Counted from the stretch's first letter, positions 35,070 to 44,401 are shown. The stretch: 64,000 bases of DNA from Campylobacterales bacterium (GCA_026390165.1 JAPLGM010000004.1:124001-188000); one strand, 5' to 3'. The notes: generated by a model not told the origin, from the sequence alone. Made by a program: numbers and translations.

Positions 35070-35768
35070 ATGAAACCTATCACTATTGATCGGCTGAGAA
35101 TTAATCATCTCAATAATGTATTGGTGGATGTGGCGTTTGAGATTCATACTTCTCTTGCTTTGGTGGGTCAAAGCGGAAGCGGTAAATCGCTTATTCTCAA
35201 AACATTGTTAGGGCTTACCGATAAAGCACTTGAAGTAACGTTGGAAAAACAGTGCGGTTTTGAGTGGATCCGTGGGAAAAGCGTTGCCTTGGTTCCTCAA
35301 AATCCTTTTACGGCACTTTCGCCCCTGACGAAAATCGCTGATCAAATGTTTTTGGAGCGTGCACGTTGTGAAGAGATATTTGGATGGTTGGGACTGGGTG
35401 TTGATCTTTTGAACCGCTATCCGAGTGAACTTTCAGGTGGGCAGTTGCAACGGGTCGTTGTTGCCATGGCGTTGAGTTTTGAACCATCATTGCTACTGTT
35501 GGATGAACCGACAACAGCATTGGACCCGCACGCCAAAAAGGTGATGATTGAGTTGCTTCGAACCTTACAAGCCAAGATGGGATTCTCGCTTCTTTTCGTG
35601 ACGCACGATATGGGTGTAGCAGCAGAGTTATGCGAGGATATTTGCGTTCTTAAAGAGGGGTATATCGTCGAAGAGGGTAAAATGGCACATGTTTTAGCCA
35701 ATCCAAAAAATGGGTATACACGTCAACTCATCGATGCCGATTTTAAAACAAGAGATTTTAGAGTTTAA
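35070..35768 (+). CDS. ABC transporter ATP-binding protein (peptide/nickel-type)
   Basis: This is a 232-residue nucleotide-binding domain with Walker A GQSGSGKS, Q-loop VPQNPFTALSP, signature LSGGQLQR, Walker B LLLLDEPTTALD, and switch His in FVTHDMG. The Q-loop form QNPFTALSP and the C-terminal NGYTRQLI match the DppD/OppD/NikD group, though the typical C-terminal cysteine domain is shortened. No permease is adjacent. ATG 35070 is preferred over GTG 35067. Confidence 0.85.
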   Translation: MKPITIDRLRINHLNNVLVDVAFEIHTSLALVGQSGSGKSLILKTLLGLTDKALEVTLEKQCGFEWIRGKSVALVPQNPFTALSPLTKIADQMFLERARCEEIFGWLGLGVDLLNRYPSELSGGQLQRVVVAMALSFEPSLLLLDEPTTALDPHAKKVMIELLRTLQAKMGFSLLFVTHDMGVAAELCEDICVLKEGYIVEEGKMAHVLANPKNGYTRQLIDADFKTRDFRV

Positions 35769-35782
35769 AACGAGGATAAAAA

Positions 35783-37747
35783 ATGAAGAAAAGATTATGG
35801 ATTTTATTGGGTCTTGTTATATTGATACCTGTAGGATATTTGGGGTACATTATTTACAGTTTTGAATACGAAACCCAACGGCTTATCAACTATAAACCCC
35901 GTTTGACGACTGAAGTATATGATCGTAACGGGGAGAAAATTGCCAATCTTTTTAGCGATGAGCACCGTTATTATGTCTCGTTTGAAAATATCCCCCCACG
36001 TCTTATTGAAGCGTTGCTGGCGATTGAAGATACCACCTTTTTTGAGCATCATGGGGTAAATCCTGATGCGATTATGCGTGCCATCATTAAAGACGTATCG
36101 GCAGGTAAGCTCAAAGAGGGGGCGAGTACGATTACGCAGCAGCTCGTTAAAAATGCCCTCTTAACGCGGGATAAGAACTTTACCCGTAAATTTAAAGAGG
36201 TACTTTATGCCATTCGCATCGAGCAACAACTCACTAAAGAACAAATTTTAGAGCGTTATTTGAATGAGATTTATTTGGGTCACGGTTATTATGGAGTTAA
36301 AACCGCCGCTGATGGTTATTTTCATAAACCCCTCAAAGAGTTAACCCTTAAAGAGATGGCGATGTTGGTCGGTTTGCCCAAAGGGCCTAACTTTTATGCA
36401 CCGACAAAAAATTATGAGCTCTCTCTCGGACGTGCGAATCGTATTCTCGAACGGATGATGGAATTAGGATGGATTGATCAAGAGACGTATGATAAAGCAA
36501 CACAGGAACGTCCGAAAGTCTATAACGATACGTTGACTAAAAACTCTGGTCCCTATATTATCGATGAAGTGATGCGTCAACTGGGCGATTCCTTCCCCGA
36601 CATTCGCAGCGGCGGATATAAAATTTACACGACTATCGATATGAGGCTTCAAGAATCGGGTTATAAAGCACTTCAATCGGGGCGAAACGATATTTTAAAA
36701 CGGGCAGAGGAAGTAGGGGAGTTGGATGATACGATGAAAAGTCAGCTCAATGGCGCCTTGATGAGTATGGATCCCAATACGGGGGAAGTGTTGGCGATGG
36801 TAGGGGGGTATGATTATACAGTGAGCCCCTATAATCGTGTAACCCAAGCGAAGCGTCAACCCGGTTCCGCGTTTAAGCCCTTCATCTATCAAGTGGCATT
36901 GGACAGCGGTATGTCACCGGCCTCTTTGGTTCCTGATATTCCCCGTACTTATACGTATGAAGACAAGGGAGAAATGAAAGAATGGAAGCCCAAAAATTAT
37001 AAAAACGATTACAAAGGGATGGTGACGATCCGTAATGCCCTCACCTATTCACGTAACTTGGCGACGATCAATATGGTCAGTGATATGGGGTATGATAAAA
37101 TTGTACAAGGGTTACGCAGTTATGGAATCACTGAAACGCTCCCCCCTGGACTTTCGATTGCTTTGGGGACAATGCTGATCTCTCCTTATAGTTTGGCAAA
37201 ATACTACACGATGTTTCCCACAGGGGGGGTTCTTACGAATCCTATTTTAATACGTCAAGTAATTACTCCCAAAGGGGAGACGTTCCGTTATGAAAACAAA
37301 CGTCGCCAAGTCGATACAAAAGAGCAAACCTATCTGATGACCTCCATCCTCCAAGATGTTGTCTCTCACGGGACAGGAACGGCTGCACGGGTGGCAGGTG
37401 TCGAAGTTGCGGGTAAAACAGGAACGACCAATAAAAATATCGATGCGTGGTTCGTTGGTTATACGCCAGCCGTTGAGACCGTTGTGTGGTTTGGGAATGA
37501 TAACAATACCCCAATGCGCCACAGTGAAACCGGTGGACGGGCAGCAGGACAGGTATTCCGTTATTTTACGGAGGATTTGATGCGGATTTATCCCAATACG
37601 AAGCGCTACTTTGATCGCCCTGCAGGGGTTTACAGAGAGAGAAAGAAAGCAGATGGCAATGCAACAGAAGAGTTTACCGATACATCTGCTGCACCCGATG
37701 CAATGCAAGAGCAAGTGCCTGTGACGGAAGAGAAGCTGGTATTTTAA
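35783..37747 (+). CDS. mrcA: Class A penicillin-binding protein 1A
   Basis: This is a bifunctional peptidoglycan glycosyltransferase and transpeptidase. The 654-residue protein has an N-terminal membrane anchor (about 5-27), the GT51 motifs EDTTFFEHHGVNPDAIMRA and GASTITQQLVKN, and transpeptidase motifs QPGSAFKP (Ser nucleophile), SRNL and KTGTT. The C-terminal 40 residues are charged and low in complexity. A palindromic repeat follows the gene. Confidence 0.95.
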   Translation: MKKRLWILLGLVILIPVGYLGYIIYSFEYETQRLINYKPRLTTEVYDRNGEKIANLFSDEHRYYVSFENIPPRLIEALLAIEDTTFFEHHGVNPDAIMRAIIKDVSAGKLKEGASTITQQLVKNALLTRDKNFTRKFKEVLYAIRIEQQLTKEQILERYLNEIYLGHGYYGVKTAADGYFHKPLKELTLKEMAMLVGLPKGPNFYAPTKNYELSLGRANRILERMMELGWIDQETYDKATQERPKVYNDTLTKNSGPYIIDEVMRQLGDSFPDIRSGGYKIYTTIDMRLQESGYKALQSGRNDILKRAEEVGELDDTMKSQLNGALMSMDPNTGEVLAMVGGYDYTVSPYNRVTQAKRQPGSAFKPFIYQVALDSGMSPASLVPDIPRTYTYEDKGEMKEWKPKNYKNDYKGMVTIRNALTYSRNLATINMVSDMGYDKIVQGLRSYGITETLPPGLSIALGTMLISPYSLAKYYTMFPTGGVLTNPILIRQVITPKGETFRYENKRRQVDTKEQTYLMTSILQDVVSHGTGTAARVAGVEVAGKTGTTNKNIDAWFVGYTPAVETVVWFGNDNNTPMRHSETGGRAAGQVFRYFTEDLMRIYPNTKRYFDRPAGVYRERKKADGNATEEFTDTSAAPDAMQEQVPVTEEKLVF

Positions 37748-37753
37748 AAGCTA

Positions 37754-37811
37754 CGTTCGCCCTGAGCGTGTTGAAGGGTATGTTCATGGTTCGACAGGCT
37801 CACCACGAACG
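37754..37811. repeat. Dispersed palindromic element between convergent genes
   Basis: Arms CGTTCGCCCTGAGC and GCTCACCACGAACG flank a centre containing TTCATGGTTCGACA. Its reverse complement matches the element at 28350-28425 over the CGTTCGTGGTGAGC and GAACCATGAA parts. It lies between the 3' ends of the PBP1A gene (+) and dedA (-) and could act as a two-way terminator. Confidence 0.75.
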
Positions 37812-37825
37812 GCTACGAAAAAGAG

Positions 37826-38386
37826 TTATTTTCTCTTTGTCGCTTGTGACAAATAAAACCACACACTTACGCCGATAACGACTAATGAAGCAGGGGCAAG
37901 ATACGGTTTATCTGAAATCATCTTGAACCCCTCCACAATCGCCCCCCCGAAAAGATAACTTCCCCCTCCGACAACAACCGCCCAGATAAATGCTCCGAGC
38001 GCATTGTAAAGGCTGAATTTCCAAAAATCGTATTTACTCAAGCCAACAGCGATGGGAATAAGTGTTTTGAGCCCGTAGAGGAACTTTTTGATGACAATAA
38101 TCCATACCCCGCGACGTTTGAGGATGAGATGGGAAAAAGCAAGTTTGCGCTTGTGTTTTGCGAAATACTCTAGCATCTCCCGCTTATGGTAGCGTGCCAT
38201 ATAAAAGAGCAAGCCATCCCCGATAAAATTGGCAATAAACGCAATGGTAATCGAGAGGGTTAAATCCATTTTCCCCATAAAACTAAGAACTCCAGCTCCA
38301 ATAAGGGCGACCATTCCCCCTCCAAGAGAGTAGAGAAATACGACGAGGTAGCCGTACGTTGAGAGGTTGTTTAACATATCTTGCAT
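37826..38386 (-). CDS. DedA-family membrane protein
   Basis: This is a 186-residue inner-membrane protein with several helices, a conserved basic segment (ILKRRGVWIIVIKKFLYGLKTLIP) shown here only by its key residues Arg-Gly and Lys-Phe, and the AGLSKYDFWKF-like GLSKYDFWKFSLYNALGAFI motif of the family. DedA proteins act as lipid (undecaprenyl phosphate or phospholipid) translocases. Its ATG lies directly after the uvrB stop, so it is the second gene of a uvrB-dedA unit. Confidence 0.85.
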   Translation of the reverse strand: MQDMLNNLSTYGYLVVFLYSLGGGMVALIGAGVLSFMGKMDLTLSITIAFIANFIGDGLLFYMARYHKREMLEYFAKHKRKLAFSHLILKRRGVWIIVIKKFLYGLKTLIPIAVGLSKYDFWKFSLYNALGAFIWAVVVGGGSYLFGGAIVEGFKMISDKPYLAPASLVVIGVSVWFYLSQATKRK

Positions 38387-40360
38387 TTATAATTTCCTTA
38401 TTTTTGCTATTTCATCACGTAATCGTGCTGCTTCTTCAAACTCTAGCTTTTTCGCCGCCTCTTTCATCTTCAGACTCAGCTCATCGACCAGTTTTTTCCG
38501 CTCCGCTGCTGGGAGTGTTTTCGCTTTTTTAGAGCGGTTGTAGAGATCGCCGACATCTTCAACTTTGAGATTCTCATCAAGAGAGCGTTTGGTCGTTGTC
38601 GGGGTGATACCGTGTTCGCGATTGAACGCCTCTTGTTTTTCACGCCGTACATCCGTCTTGGCAATGGCACGCTCCATAGAACCTGTAATTTTGTTTGCAT
38701 AGAGAATGACGCGCCCATGCTCATTACGAGCTGCGCGTCCAATGGTTTGGATAAGAGCGGTTTCGGAACGTAAAAACCCCTCTTTATCCGCATCTAAAAT
38801 CGCTACCAAACTCACTTCCGGTAAATCAAGCCCTTCTCGAAGGAGATTGATCCCAATAAGGACATCGAAATCCCCAACACGAAGACCACGAATGATCTGA
38901 TTGCGCTCAATGGTATCAATCTCGGAGTGCATATACTGCACTTTTATCCCCAAGTCGGCGAGATATTTCGTGAGGGCTTCCGCCATTTTTTTGGTGAGTA
39001 CCGTTACAAGAATCCGATCCCCCAATGCAACCGTTTTTTTAATCTCATCGTGTAAATCTTCGACTTGATTGGTAGAGGGTTTGATGAGGATGGGGGGATC
39101 AAGTAGCCCCGTAGGTCGGATGATTTGTTGTGCCACAGTAGAACTTAACTCCAGTTCTTGCATCGCAGGGGTTGCCGAGACGAAAAGATAATGGGGTGCT
39201 TTATGGAGGTACTCATCGATCATAAGGGGGCGATTGTCCAATGCGCTTGGGAGCCTGAAACCGTAATCAACCAATACCTCTTTACGACTCCGATCTGCTG
39301 CAAACATCCCTCGAAATTGGGGGAGACTGACGTGCGATTCATCAACGATAATGAGATACTTATCGTGATGGAGGGAAAAATAATCCAGTAGCGTATAGGG
39401 AGCTTCCCCCGCTTTTTTGTCGGTCAATAGCCGTGAATAGTTTTCGATCCCCTTGCACATCCCCGTCGCTTGCAACATCTCCAGATCAAATTCACACCGC
39501 TGTCGCAGACGTTGAGCTTCGAGTATCTTCCCTTGCGCTTCAAGCTCCTGTAGCCGTTCCCCTAACTCATCTTCGATACGTTTGATAGCACGAGAGAGTT
39601 TTTCGTGACCCACGGCAAATTGACTGGTGGCATAGATAGTAACGGTCTCCACTTTTTCGGTCACTGTGTTGCTAAGGGGTTCAAAAAAAGTCATCCGCTC
39701 CACTTCATCCCCGAAAAACTCGATCCGCACCGCCTGATCCTGCCAATAGGGGGGATAAATGTCGATCACTTCCCCGTTGACGCGAAAATGCCCCCCGTCA
39801 AAATAAGTATCATTACGGGCATACCCCATCTCGACAAGACGCAACAGCAATTTCTTTTGATTGATCTCATCCCCAACGGCGACGATTTGCACCATCTTCT
39901 CATACTCTTCAGGATCACCCAACCCGTAGTTAGCAGAGACGGAGGCAATAACGATCACATCATCGTAACTGAGAAGATTGGCAGAAGCAGAGAGGCGTAA
40001 ACGCTCCAACTCATCGTTAATAGAGCTGTCTTTTTCGATGAACAAATCTTGACGAGGGATGTAGGCTTCGGGCTGATAATAATCGTAGTAGCTCACAAAA
40101 TACTCAACATGATTATCAGGAAAAAAGGAACGAAATTCACTGTAGAGTTGTGCCGCCAAGGTTTTATTATGGGTCATGATAATGGTGGGGAGTTGAACGC
40201 TCTCGATCACCTTTGCCATGGTAAACGTTTTACCGCTACCTGTGACCCCCTCTAAGGCAACGTAACGCTCTCCATTTTTGATACCAGAGGCTAGTGCTTC
40301 GATTGCAACGGGCTGATCACCGGCAGCTTGATACGGGGTATGAACTTTAAAAATTGGCAA
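38387..40360 (-). CDS. uvrB: UvrABC excinuclease subunit B
   Basis: UvrB verifies DNA damage and loads UvrC in nucleotide-excision repair. The 657-residue helicase-like protein has Walker A GVTGSGKT (38-45), the [12 protein letters not shown] hairpin region, DESH box, [29 protein letters not shown], and the C-terminal UVR domain ([22 protein letters not shown], given by key residues). The start codon is TTG at 40360, with AGAGGG upstream. A clear TATAAT lies about 30 bp upstream. Confidence 0.96.
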   Translation of the reverse strand: MPIFKVHTPYQAAGDQPVAIEALASGIKNGERYVALEGVTGSGKTFTMAKVIESVQLPTIIMTHNKTLAAQLYSEFRSFFPDNHVEYFVSYYDYYQPEAYIPRQDLFIEKDSSINDELERLRLSASANLLSYDDVIVIASVSANYGLGDPEEYEKMVQIVAVGDEINQKKLLLRLVEMGYARNDTYFDGGHFRVNGEVIDIYPPYWQDQAVRIEFFGDEVERMTFFEPLSNTVTEKVETVTIYATSQFAVGHEKLSRAIKRIEDELGERLQELEAQGKILEAQRLRQRCEFDLEMLQATGMCKGIENYSRLLTDKKAGEAPYTLLDYFSLHHDKYLIIVDESHVSLPQFRGMFAADRSRKEVLVDYGFRLPSALDNRPLMIDEYLHKAPHYLFVSATPAMQELELSSTVAQQIIRPTGLLDPPILIKPSTNQVEDLHDEIKKTVALGDRILVTVLTKKMAEALTKYLADLGIKVQYMHSEIDTIERNQIIRGLRVGDFDVLIGINLLREGLDLPEVSLVAILDADKEGFLRSETALIQTIGRAARNEHGRVILYANKITGSMERAIAKTDVRREKQEAFNREHGITPTTTKRSLDENLKVEDVGDLYNRSKKAKTLPAAERKKLVDELSLKMKEAAKKLEFEEAARLRDEIAKIRKL

Positions 40361-40387
40361 TGGGTGAACCCTCTAAGAAATATTCGT

Positions 40388-40424
40388 AATTATAGCGGAA
40401 TTGCTGTTTTTCATAGGGGATGAC
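40388..40424 (-). promoter_or_regulatory. uvrB promoter region, shared with another promoter in the window
   Basis: On the minus strand this holds CCGCTATAATT, a good -10 box (TATAAT at 40394-40389), about 30 bp before the uvrB start. The whole 37-bp block is repeated at 42866-42902 with only four mismatches, in the same orientation and also upstream of a minus-strand gene. The shared part includes CCCCTATGAAAAACA, where the -35 region would be. Confidence 0.55.
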
Positions 40425-40502
40425 TGCCTATAGGCTGCGTGCTTAAGGTGAGGTTTTGGATGGGGTTTTTGAGAAAAAGTATTTTTATTTGAATTTTAAA
40501 GT

Positions 40503-40540
40503 AATGAAAAAACAAGAGACTGAATTATCGTTTTTTCATT
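40503..40540 (-). terminator. Terminator-like hairpin after the 31-residue protein gene
   Basis: AATGAAAAAAC (40503-40513) and GTTTTTTCATT (40530-40540) are perfect 11-bp arms around 16 nt. On the minus strand the hairpin starts 12 bp after the small gene's stop, and its 3' arm is T-rich, which suits termination of that transcript. Confidence 0.55.
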
Positions 40541-40551
40541 ATACCTAATGT

Positions 40552-40647
40552 CTAACCTTTTTTCGTATTTTTGTCATTGCGTTTTTCTTTTAAAGTTTTT
40601 GTTGGTGCTTTTTTAACTGCTTTTTTTGAATCTTGACCTTTTGCCAT
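40552..40647 (-). CDS. Small lysine-rich protein of 31 residues
   Basis: On the minus strand, ATG 40647 opens a 31-codon frame beginning MAKGQDSKKAVKKAPTKTL and ending KNTKKG, with AAGGGG seven bases upstream and a terminator-like hairpin after the stop. About 42 percent of residues are Lys or Arg. Small proteins with an MAKGQDxKK start occur in several bacteria and have no known function; nucleic-acid or ribosome binding is plausible from charge. Its size, site and terminator support a real gene. Confidence 0.65.
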   Translation of the reverse strand: MAKGQDSKKAVKKAPTKTLKEKRNDKNTKKG

Positions 40648-40840
40648 AATATCCCCTTTATTTGGATTTGTTAATCATATAATCGTTCCCACATAGTATA
40701 CGACTTATACTTAAAAACAGTGCCAATACGTTCATTATAAGTTATATTCTAGCATGAAACAACCGTGCAAATTTGGTAAGATAAGGGGATAATGACAAAA
40801 AGGAATGGCTGGAAATTCATCTATCAATTTCATTTTGGGG

Positions 40841-41728
40841 CTAAAGCACTCTCTCCATCAAATAGGCAATGATAGGCAATGTTACCAATGAAACAATAAT
40901 ACCATATCCTACCAAGGCTGCACTAAGCTCAGGGGCAAATCCCGCCGCTATTGCCAAAGCCCCCGCTGTAATCATCGAAGGCATTCCCGATTCCAAAACA
41001 GCTGTTTTCAATGCAAGGGGATCAGTTCCCATCGCAAACAAAATTCCAAATGCGATAAACGGCATAATTACGAGCTTCAAGACCAAAGAGTGGGTCAATA
41101 AAGTGTAATCAACCTCTCCTCCAAATTTCATTGAGTATCCAACCGAAACGAGTGCCAAGGGTACGAGTGTCGATGAAAGTAATTCCAAATACGGTTGTGC
41201 GATCGAAGGTGTCTCCCCAAATACAAGGGCAAATACAAGAAAAATAAACGGCGGAAAAAAGAGAAGTTTTTTCATAATCAGCCGTTTATGAAACATCCCT
41301 GTCTCATAGCGTGCGATCACCGCCGCACCGTAGAACGATAAAATCAAAAACGTTCCGAACTGATCATACATCAAAACATACGGTATCGCCTCTTCGCCCA
41401 AAAGGGTATGAACGATAGGTATCCCAACAAAGGAGGTATTCCCCAGCGGCATAACAAGCAACAGTGCGGCTCTGGTCTGGGGAGGATGATTGCGGGTCAT
41501 GAGGATAACCATCGCAATCACTATCGGAAGTAGCAGCCATGGAACCAAAATAACCCCAAGGGCTGAAACATCAAAATGGATCTTCGGGATCTGAATCAAT
41601 ACCGTAGCAGGAAGCGAAACATAGATTACAAAGAAATTGAGGCTCTTGGCAAAATCAACAGGGGCGGGAGCTTTTTGAAGTACAATACCAATCATTAATA
41701 ACGCAAGAATAAAAATAAACTGCTCCAA
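40841..41728 (-). CDS. AEC-family (auxin efflux carrier-type) permease
   Basis: This is a 295-residue protein with about ten membrane segments and two halves of similar pattern, including an N-terminal KSLNFFVIYVSLPATVL and the central PLGNTSFVGIPIV loop conserved in AEC transporters such as MleP/MdcF. These export or import organic acids. No enzyme gene sits beside it to point to a substrate. It is preceded on the minus strand by a separate transcription unit. Confidence 0.87.
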   Translation of the reverse strand: MEQFIFILALLMIGIVLQKAPAPVDFAKSLNFFVIYVSLPATVLIQIPKIHFDVSALGVILVPWLLLPIVIAMVILMTRNHPPQTRAALLLVMPLGNTSFVGIPIVHTLLGEEAIPYVLMYDQFGTFLILSFYGAAVIARYETGMFHKRLIMKKLLFFPPFIFLVFALVFGETPSIAQPYLELLSSTLVPLALVSVGYSMKFGGEVDYTLLTHSLVLKLVIMPFIAFGILFAMGTDPLALKTAVLESGMPSMITAGALAIAAGFAPELSAALVGYGIIVSLVTLPIIAYLMERVL

Positions 41729-41872
41729 AAACTATTCCTCTAAATTATTTAACACCACTGAAAAACCAATTTTTATCAAGACAATTATCTAAAGCAAAAG
41801 CAGTGAAACGGTAATTTTTTGACTATTTCATACCAAGTACTATAGCCACCATCGTATCAACATCATCCATCC

Positions 41873-42313
41873 TTACTCGTTGTCCTCTTTATGCGCAGTA
41901 ATAAATTCATCTACCAAGAGCGTGAGTGACTCAAGGGTGTTTTTATAAGGGTCACTATACCCTTCTATAAACTGGCTATCTAAATAGGTATAAGCGAAAG
42001 TCCCTATCTTGCCTTTACGCTTTGTTATGACCTCTTCTCCAATACCCACTTCCATATGAATGGCTTGCGTCCCTTCTATTTCTAAAGCATTGATTTTTAC
42101 GACAAAGATAGGGGCATCCGTTTCTCCCAAGACAAAACCTCTCTTTTTTAGCTTTTCTGTGACCATGCTCTTTAGTATGCCTTCTTGATCCTGACTCATA
42201 AAATCGGTCTGATTCGAGAAGTAAAGATTTAATGAATGGACATTATCAAGTGTGTAAAGCGAGGCAGAAAAAAGCGAACTTGAGAGTAAAAGCGCTAAAA
42301 ATAACTTTCTCAT
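41873..42313 (-). CDS. Unknown exported protein paired with a thioredoxin-like gene
   Basis: This is a 146-residue protein that I do not recognise. The first 17 residues form a signal peptide (MRKLFLALLLSSSLFSA). The mature part has no cysteine and shows mixed alpha/beta patterning. Its ATG overlaps the stop of the upstream thioredoxin-like gene by one base, so the two are translated together and act in the same periplasmic compartment. Confidence 0.6.
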   Translation of the reverse strand: MRKLFLALLLSSSLFSASLYTLDNVHSLNLYFSNQTDFMSQDQEGILKSMVTEKLKKRGFVLGETDAPIFVVKINALEIEGTQAIHMEVGIGEEVITKRKGKIGTFAYTYLDSQFIEGYSDPYKNTLESLTLLVDEFITAHKEDNE

Positions 42314-42747
42314 TATTTTTTCTCTGACGTATAGAGGCTTAGAGCATCATTCATATTTTTTGTAAACTCGTCAGGTTTCATATAGGCGACTGTTTTTGCT
42401 AGGATTTTCTGCTCTTTAGGCTCAATAAAAAATACTGCAGGAATTACGGGAGTCAGAAATTCTTTGGGATACTCTCCTTTATCCTTGTATTTGTCGATGA
42501 CAATACCCACAAAGCTTTCATTGGCTTTTGCCATAACAGCAGGCTCCTTGAGCGACTTTCTTTCAAACTTTTTACACCAAGGACAATAATCGGCTACAAC
42601 GATTAGCATGACTATCTTCTTTTGCTCTTTGGCAGTTTTAATAGCCATTTCATAGTTTCGTAAATAATTTACTTCAGTAGCAAACTCATCGATTTGAGCT
42701 GCATAGATAAAGTTAAACAGGGTGAGTAGAGCTATTAAAATTTTCAT
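42313..42747 (-). CDS. Periplasmic thioredoxin-fold protein
   Basis: This is a 144-residue protein with a signal peptide (about 1-16, cleavage near IYA-AQ) and a thioredoxin fold with active site YCPWCKKF (Cys55, Cys58). The later cis-proline region (TPVIPAVFFI) is present. It resembles the thioredoxin_7/SoxW-like group of periplasmic thiol oxidoreductases. The pair with 41873 may handle disulfides in an exported partner. A promoter block shared with uvrB lies about 120 bp upstream. Confidence 0.82.
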   Translation of the reverse strand: MKILIALLTLFNFIYAAQIDEFATEVNYLRNYEMAIKTAKEQKKIVMLIVVADYCPWCKKFERKSLKEPAVMAKANESFVGIVIDKYKDKGEYPKEFLTPVIPAVFFIEPKEQKILAKTVAYMKPDEFTKNMNDALSLYTSEKK

Positions 42748-42865
42748 TTTATTCCTTTATTTGAGAGCCACTTGCAAATTTAAGCCCCAAATCTCCCTAA
42801 TGAAGTATTTTGGACGTTAAAATCGGCAAAATAGTACTCTGCGTTAGTTTCTATAATAGTAGTCG

Positions 42866-42902
42866 AATTATAGCGAAAATGGTGTTTTTCATAGGGGAGG
42901 AC
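42866..42902 (-). promoter_or_regulatory. Probable promoter of the thioredoxin-like pair
   Basis: The block matches the uvrB promoter region at 40388-40424 at 33 of 37 bases and carries TTCGCTATAATT on the minus strand. From this -10 box to the gene start at 42747 is about 115 bp, so a leader of about 110 nt would result. The rest of 42748-43033 shows no gene; a TGAAACG / CGTTTCA inverted repeat lies at 42996-43021. Confidence 0.5.
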
Positions 42903-43033
42903 CACGGCTGATTCGTTCTGGTACAAAATATTCCTCATGTCTACTCCTGTTTAAATTGAAAAACAGTGTAGTAAAATTTGAGAAAATACCCTTCCTGAAA
43001 CGAATATAAAATCGCGTTTCATCCAACAAAACT

Positions 43034-43078
43034 GGCCGGATCAGCTCCGTTTTTAGTGGTCGGATGTCTCCGTTTTTT
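43034..43078 (+). repeat. Two imperfect direct repeats at the 5' edge of the EAL fragment
   Basis: GGCCGGATCAGCTCCGTTTT (from 43034) and GGTCGGATGTCTCCGTTTTT (from 43058) are close direct repeats 24 bp apart. Closely spaced copies of this kind occur at the ends of some IS21-type elements; that identity is from memory of the pattern and uncertain. Coding similarity of the EAL fragment begins right after them. Confidence 0.45.
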
Positions 43079-43448
43079 GCAATCTGCGATTGATATCATG
43101 AACAAACTTTACGAACAAGGTATCCGTATGTCAATTGATGACTTCGCTACCGGCTATTCTTCTCTAAGCTATCTGAAACAGTTCAAAGTATACAAACTAA
43201 AAATTGATCAATCTTTTATCCGTGATATCTCCGTTGATCCTGACGACCGCGCTATCGTAAGCGCCATTATCGATATGGCGCATAACCTAGGATTGCAAAC
43301 AATTGCTGAGGGTGTAGAGACTGCCGAGCAGTTAGCCTTTTTACGTCTTCATGGATGTAATGAAGTTCAAGGATATTATTTCAGTAAACCACTTCCCTCA
43401 GTGGAATTTAAACAGTTTGTAGAAACCATGAATGCGTTTGTCTTATAG
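43079..43448 (+). pseudogene. EAL-domain (c-di-GMP phosphodiesterase) remnant, C-terminal half
   Basis: The encoded segment has DDFATGYSSLSYLKQF, LKIDQSFI, and the loop AEGVET, then the C-terminal GYYFSKPLP, so it is the second half of an EAL domain. The EAL motif itself, the N-terminal strands and any sensor domain are missing. An ATG at 43056 would start translation in the repeat sequence, giving a 130-residue protein unlikely to be catalytic. It is best read as a 5'-truncated gene. Confidence 0.8.
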
Positions 43449-43536
43449 TAGAATGAGTTGATTTCATAGAAAATATACCTATAGATGTTTGATATAAATA
43501 AAAAGTGTTACAATACTAAAAATGAAGGAGCAGTAG

Positions 43537-44103
43537 ATGAAACAGATACTATCTATTACAGCAGTAGTGGCGTGTTTGAGCGGAGTTCTTGGTGCAGCAA
43601 ACTTTAGCATTTCGGGGTCGGATCAAGGAATTGATGGCTTTAGCCTCTCTATTGGCAATTATTATGGTGTACCGCAACAAGAAATCATGGTGATTGAACG
43701 TTCGGTTCCGCGTGATGAGATGAGTGTGGTCTATTATTTGTCTCGTCAATCCCATCATGATGCCCGTTTTATTACCAATATGCGTTCGCGGGGAATGAGT
43801 TGGTGGGATATTACTCATCGTCTTGGTCTTGATCCTCGTTCTGTGTATATGGTTGAGAGACATAGTCATCGTTTGAGAGATGCTGAGATTGTTGATCGTG
43901 TTAACGTCCGTTTCTTGTCTGAGTATCATCATATTAGCCCAGATGAGGTGAGGGGTCGACGACGCGGTGGAGAGGATTACAACCGAATCAATGAGCATTA
44001 TCAAGGGAAACAAGATCGTCACCAATATCGTGAAGAACGAAGAGACGATCAGCATGGTAACCGAGGCTCACATGAGGGTAAAGAAAATAGGGGAGATCGA
44101 TAA
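43537..44103 (+). CDS. Unknown exported protein with a charged C-terminal tail
   Basis: This is a 188-residue protein that I do not recognise. It has a signal peptide (about 1-20, cleavage near LGA-AN), a middle region rich in His, Arg and Trp (MSWWDITHRLGLDPRSVYM), and a low-complexity tail of Arg, Glu, Asp, His and Gln after residue 140. GAAGGAG precedes the ATG. The tail suggests an unstructured periplasmic or surface segment, perhaps metal-binding through histidines. Function unknown. Confidence 0.6.
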   Translation: MKQILSITAVVACLSGVLGAANFSISGSDQGIDGFSLSIGNYYGVPQQEIMVIERSVPRDEMSVVYYLSRQSHHDARFITNMRSRGMSWWDITHRLGLDPRSVYMVERHSHRLRDAEIVDRVNVRFLSEYHHISPDEVRGRRRGGEDYNRINEHYQGKQDRHQYREERRDDQHGNRGSHEGKENRGDR

Positions 44104-44170
44104 TATACCACTCACCTTCACCGAAATTATGTTAGAATTGTAGTTATTACATTCATACCTAAGGTTCATC

Positions 44171-44401
44171 ATGAATTCAGACATTACCCCTATGGAGCGT
44201 TTAGCTGCTCTTACGACTCAGTTGGTTGACAAGCACGTTGCTACGGCAAACGAGCTAAAAGAACTTAAAGAAGAACTCTCTGCTCTTCGTGAAACTCTTA
44301 AAAATAAGGATGATGAGATTGCCAAAATGGGCGATGAGTTGTTGGAAAAAGATATTGAGATTGAAGAGATTGTCTCTAAGCTTGAAAGCTTGTTAGGGTA
44401 A
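44171..44401 (+). CDS. Small coiled-coil protein
   Basis: This is a 76-residue acidic protein; residues 20-74 show a regular leucine heptad pattern (ELKELKEELSALRETLKNKD and onward), so it is nearly all coiled coil. No catalytic motif. It is 2 bp from the next gene, which starts with GTG, and the two are surely co-expressed. A cytoskeletal or division-accessory role like other short coiled-coil proteins is possible but not shown. Confidence 0.65.
   Translation: MNSDITPMERLAALTTQLVDKHVATANELKELKEELSALRETLKNKDDEIAKMGDELLEKDIEIEEIVSKLESLLG

Noticed and set aside
40792-40872. Short open frame starting MTKRNGWKF on the plus strand
   Set aside because: It overlaps the 3' end of the AEC permease gene, is 26 codons long and shows no family features despite an AAGGGG upstream.
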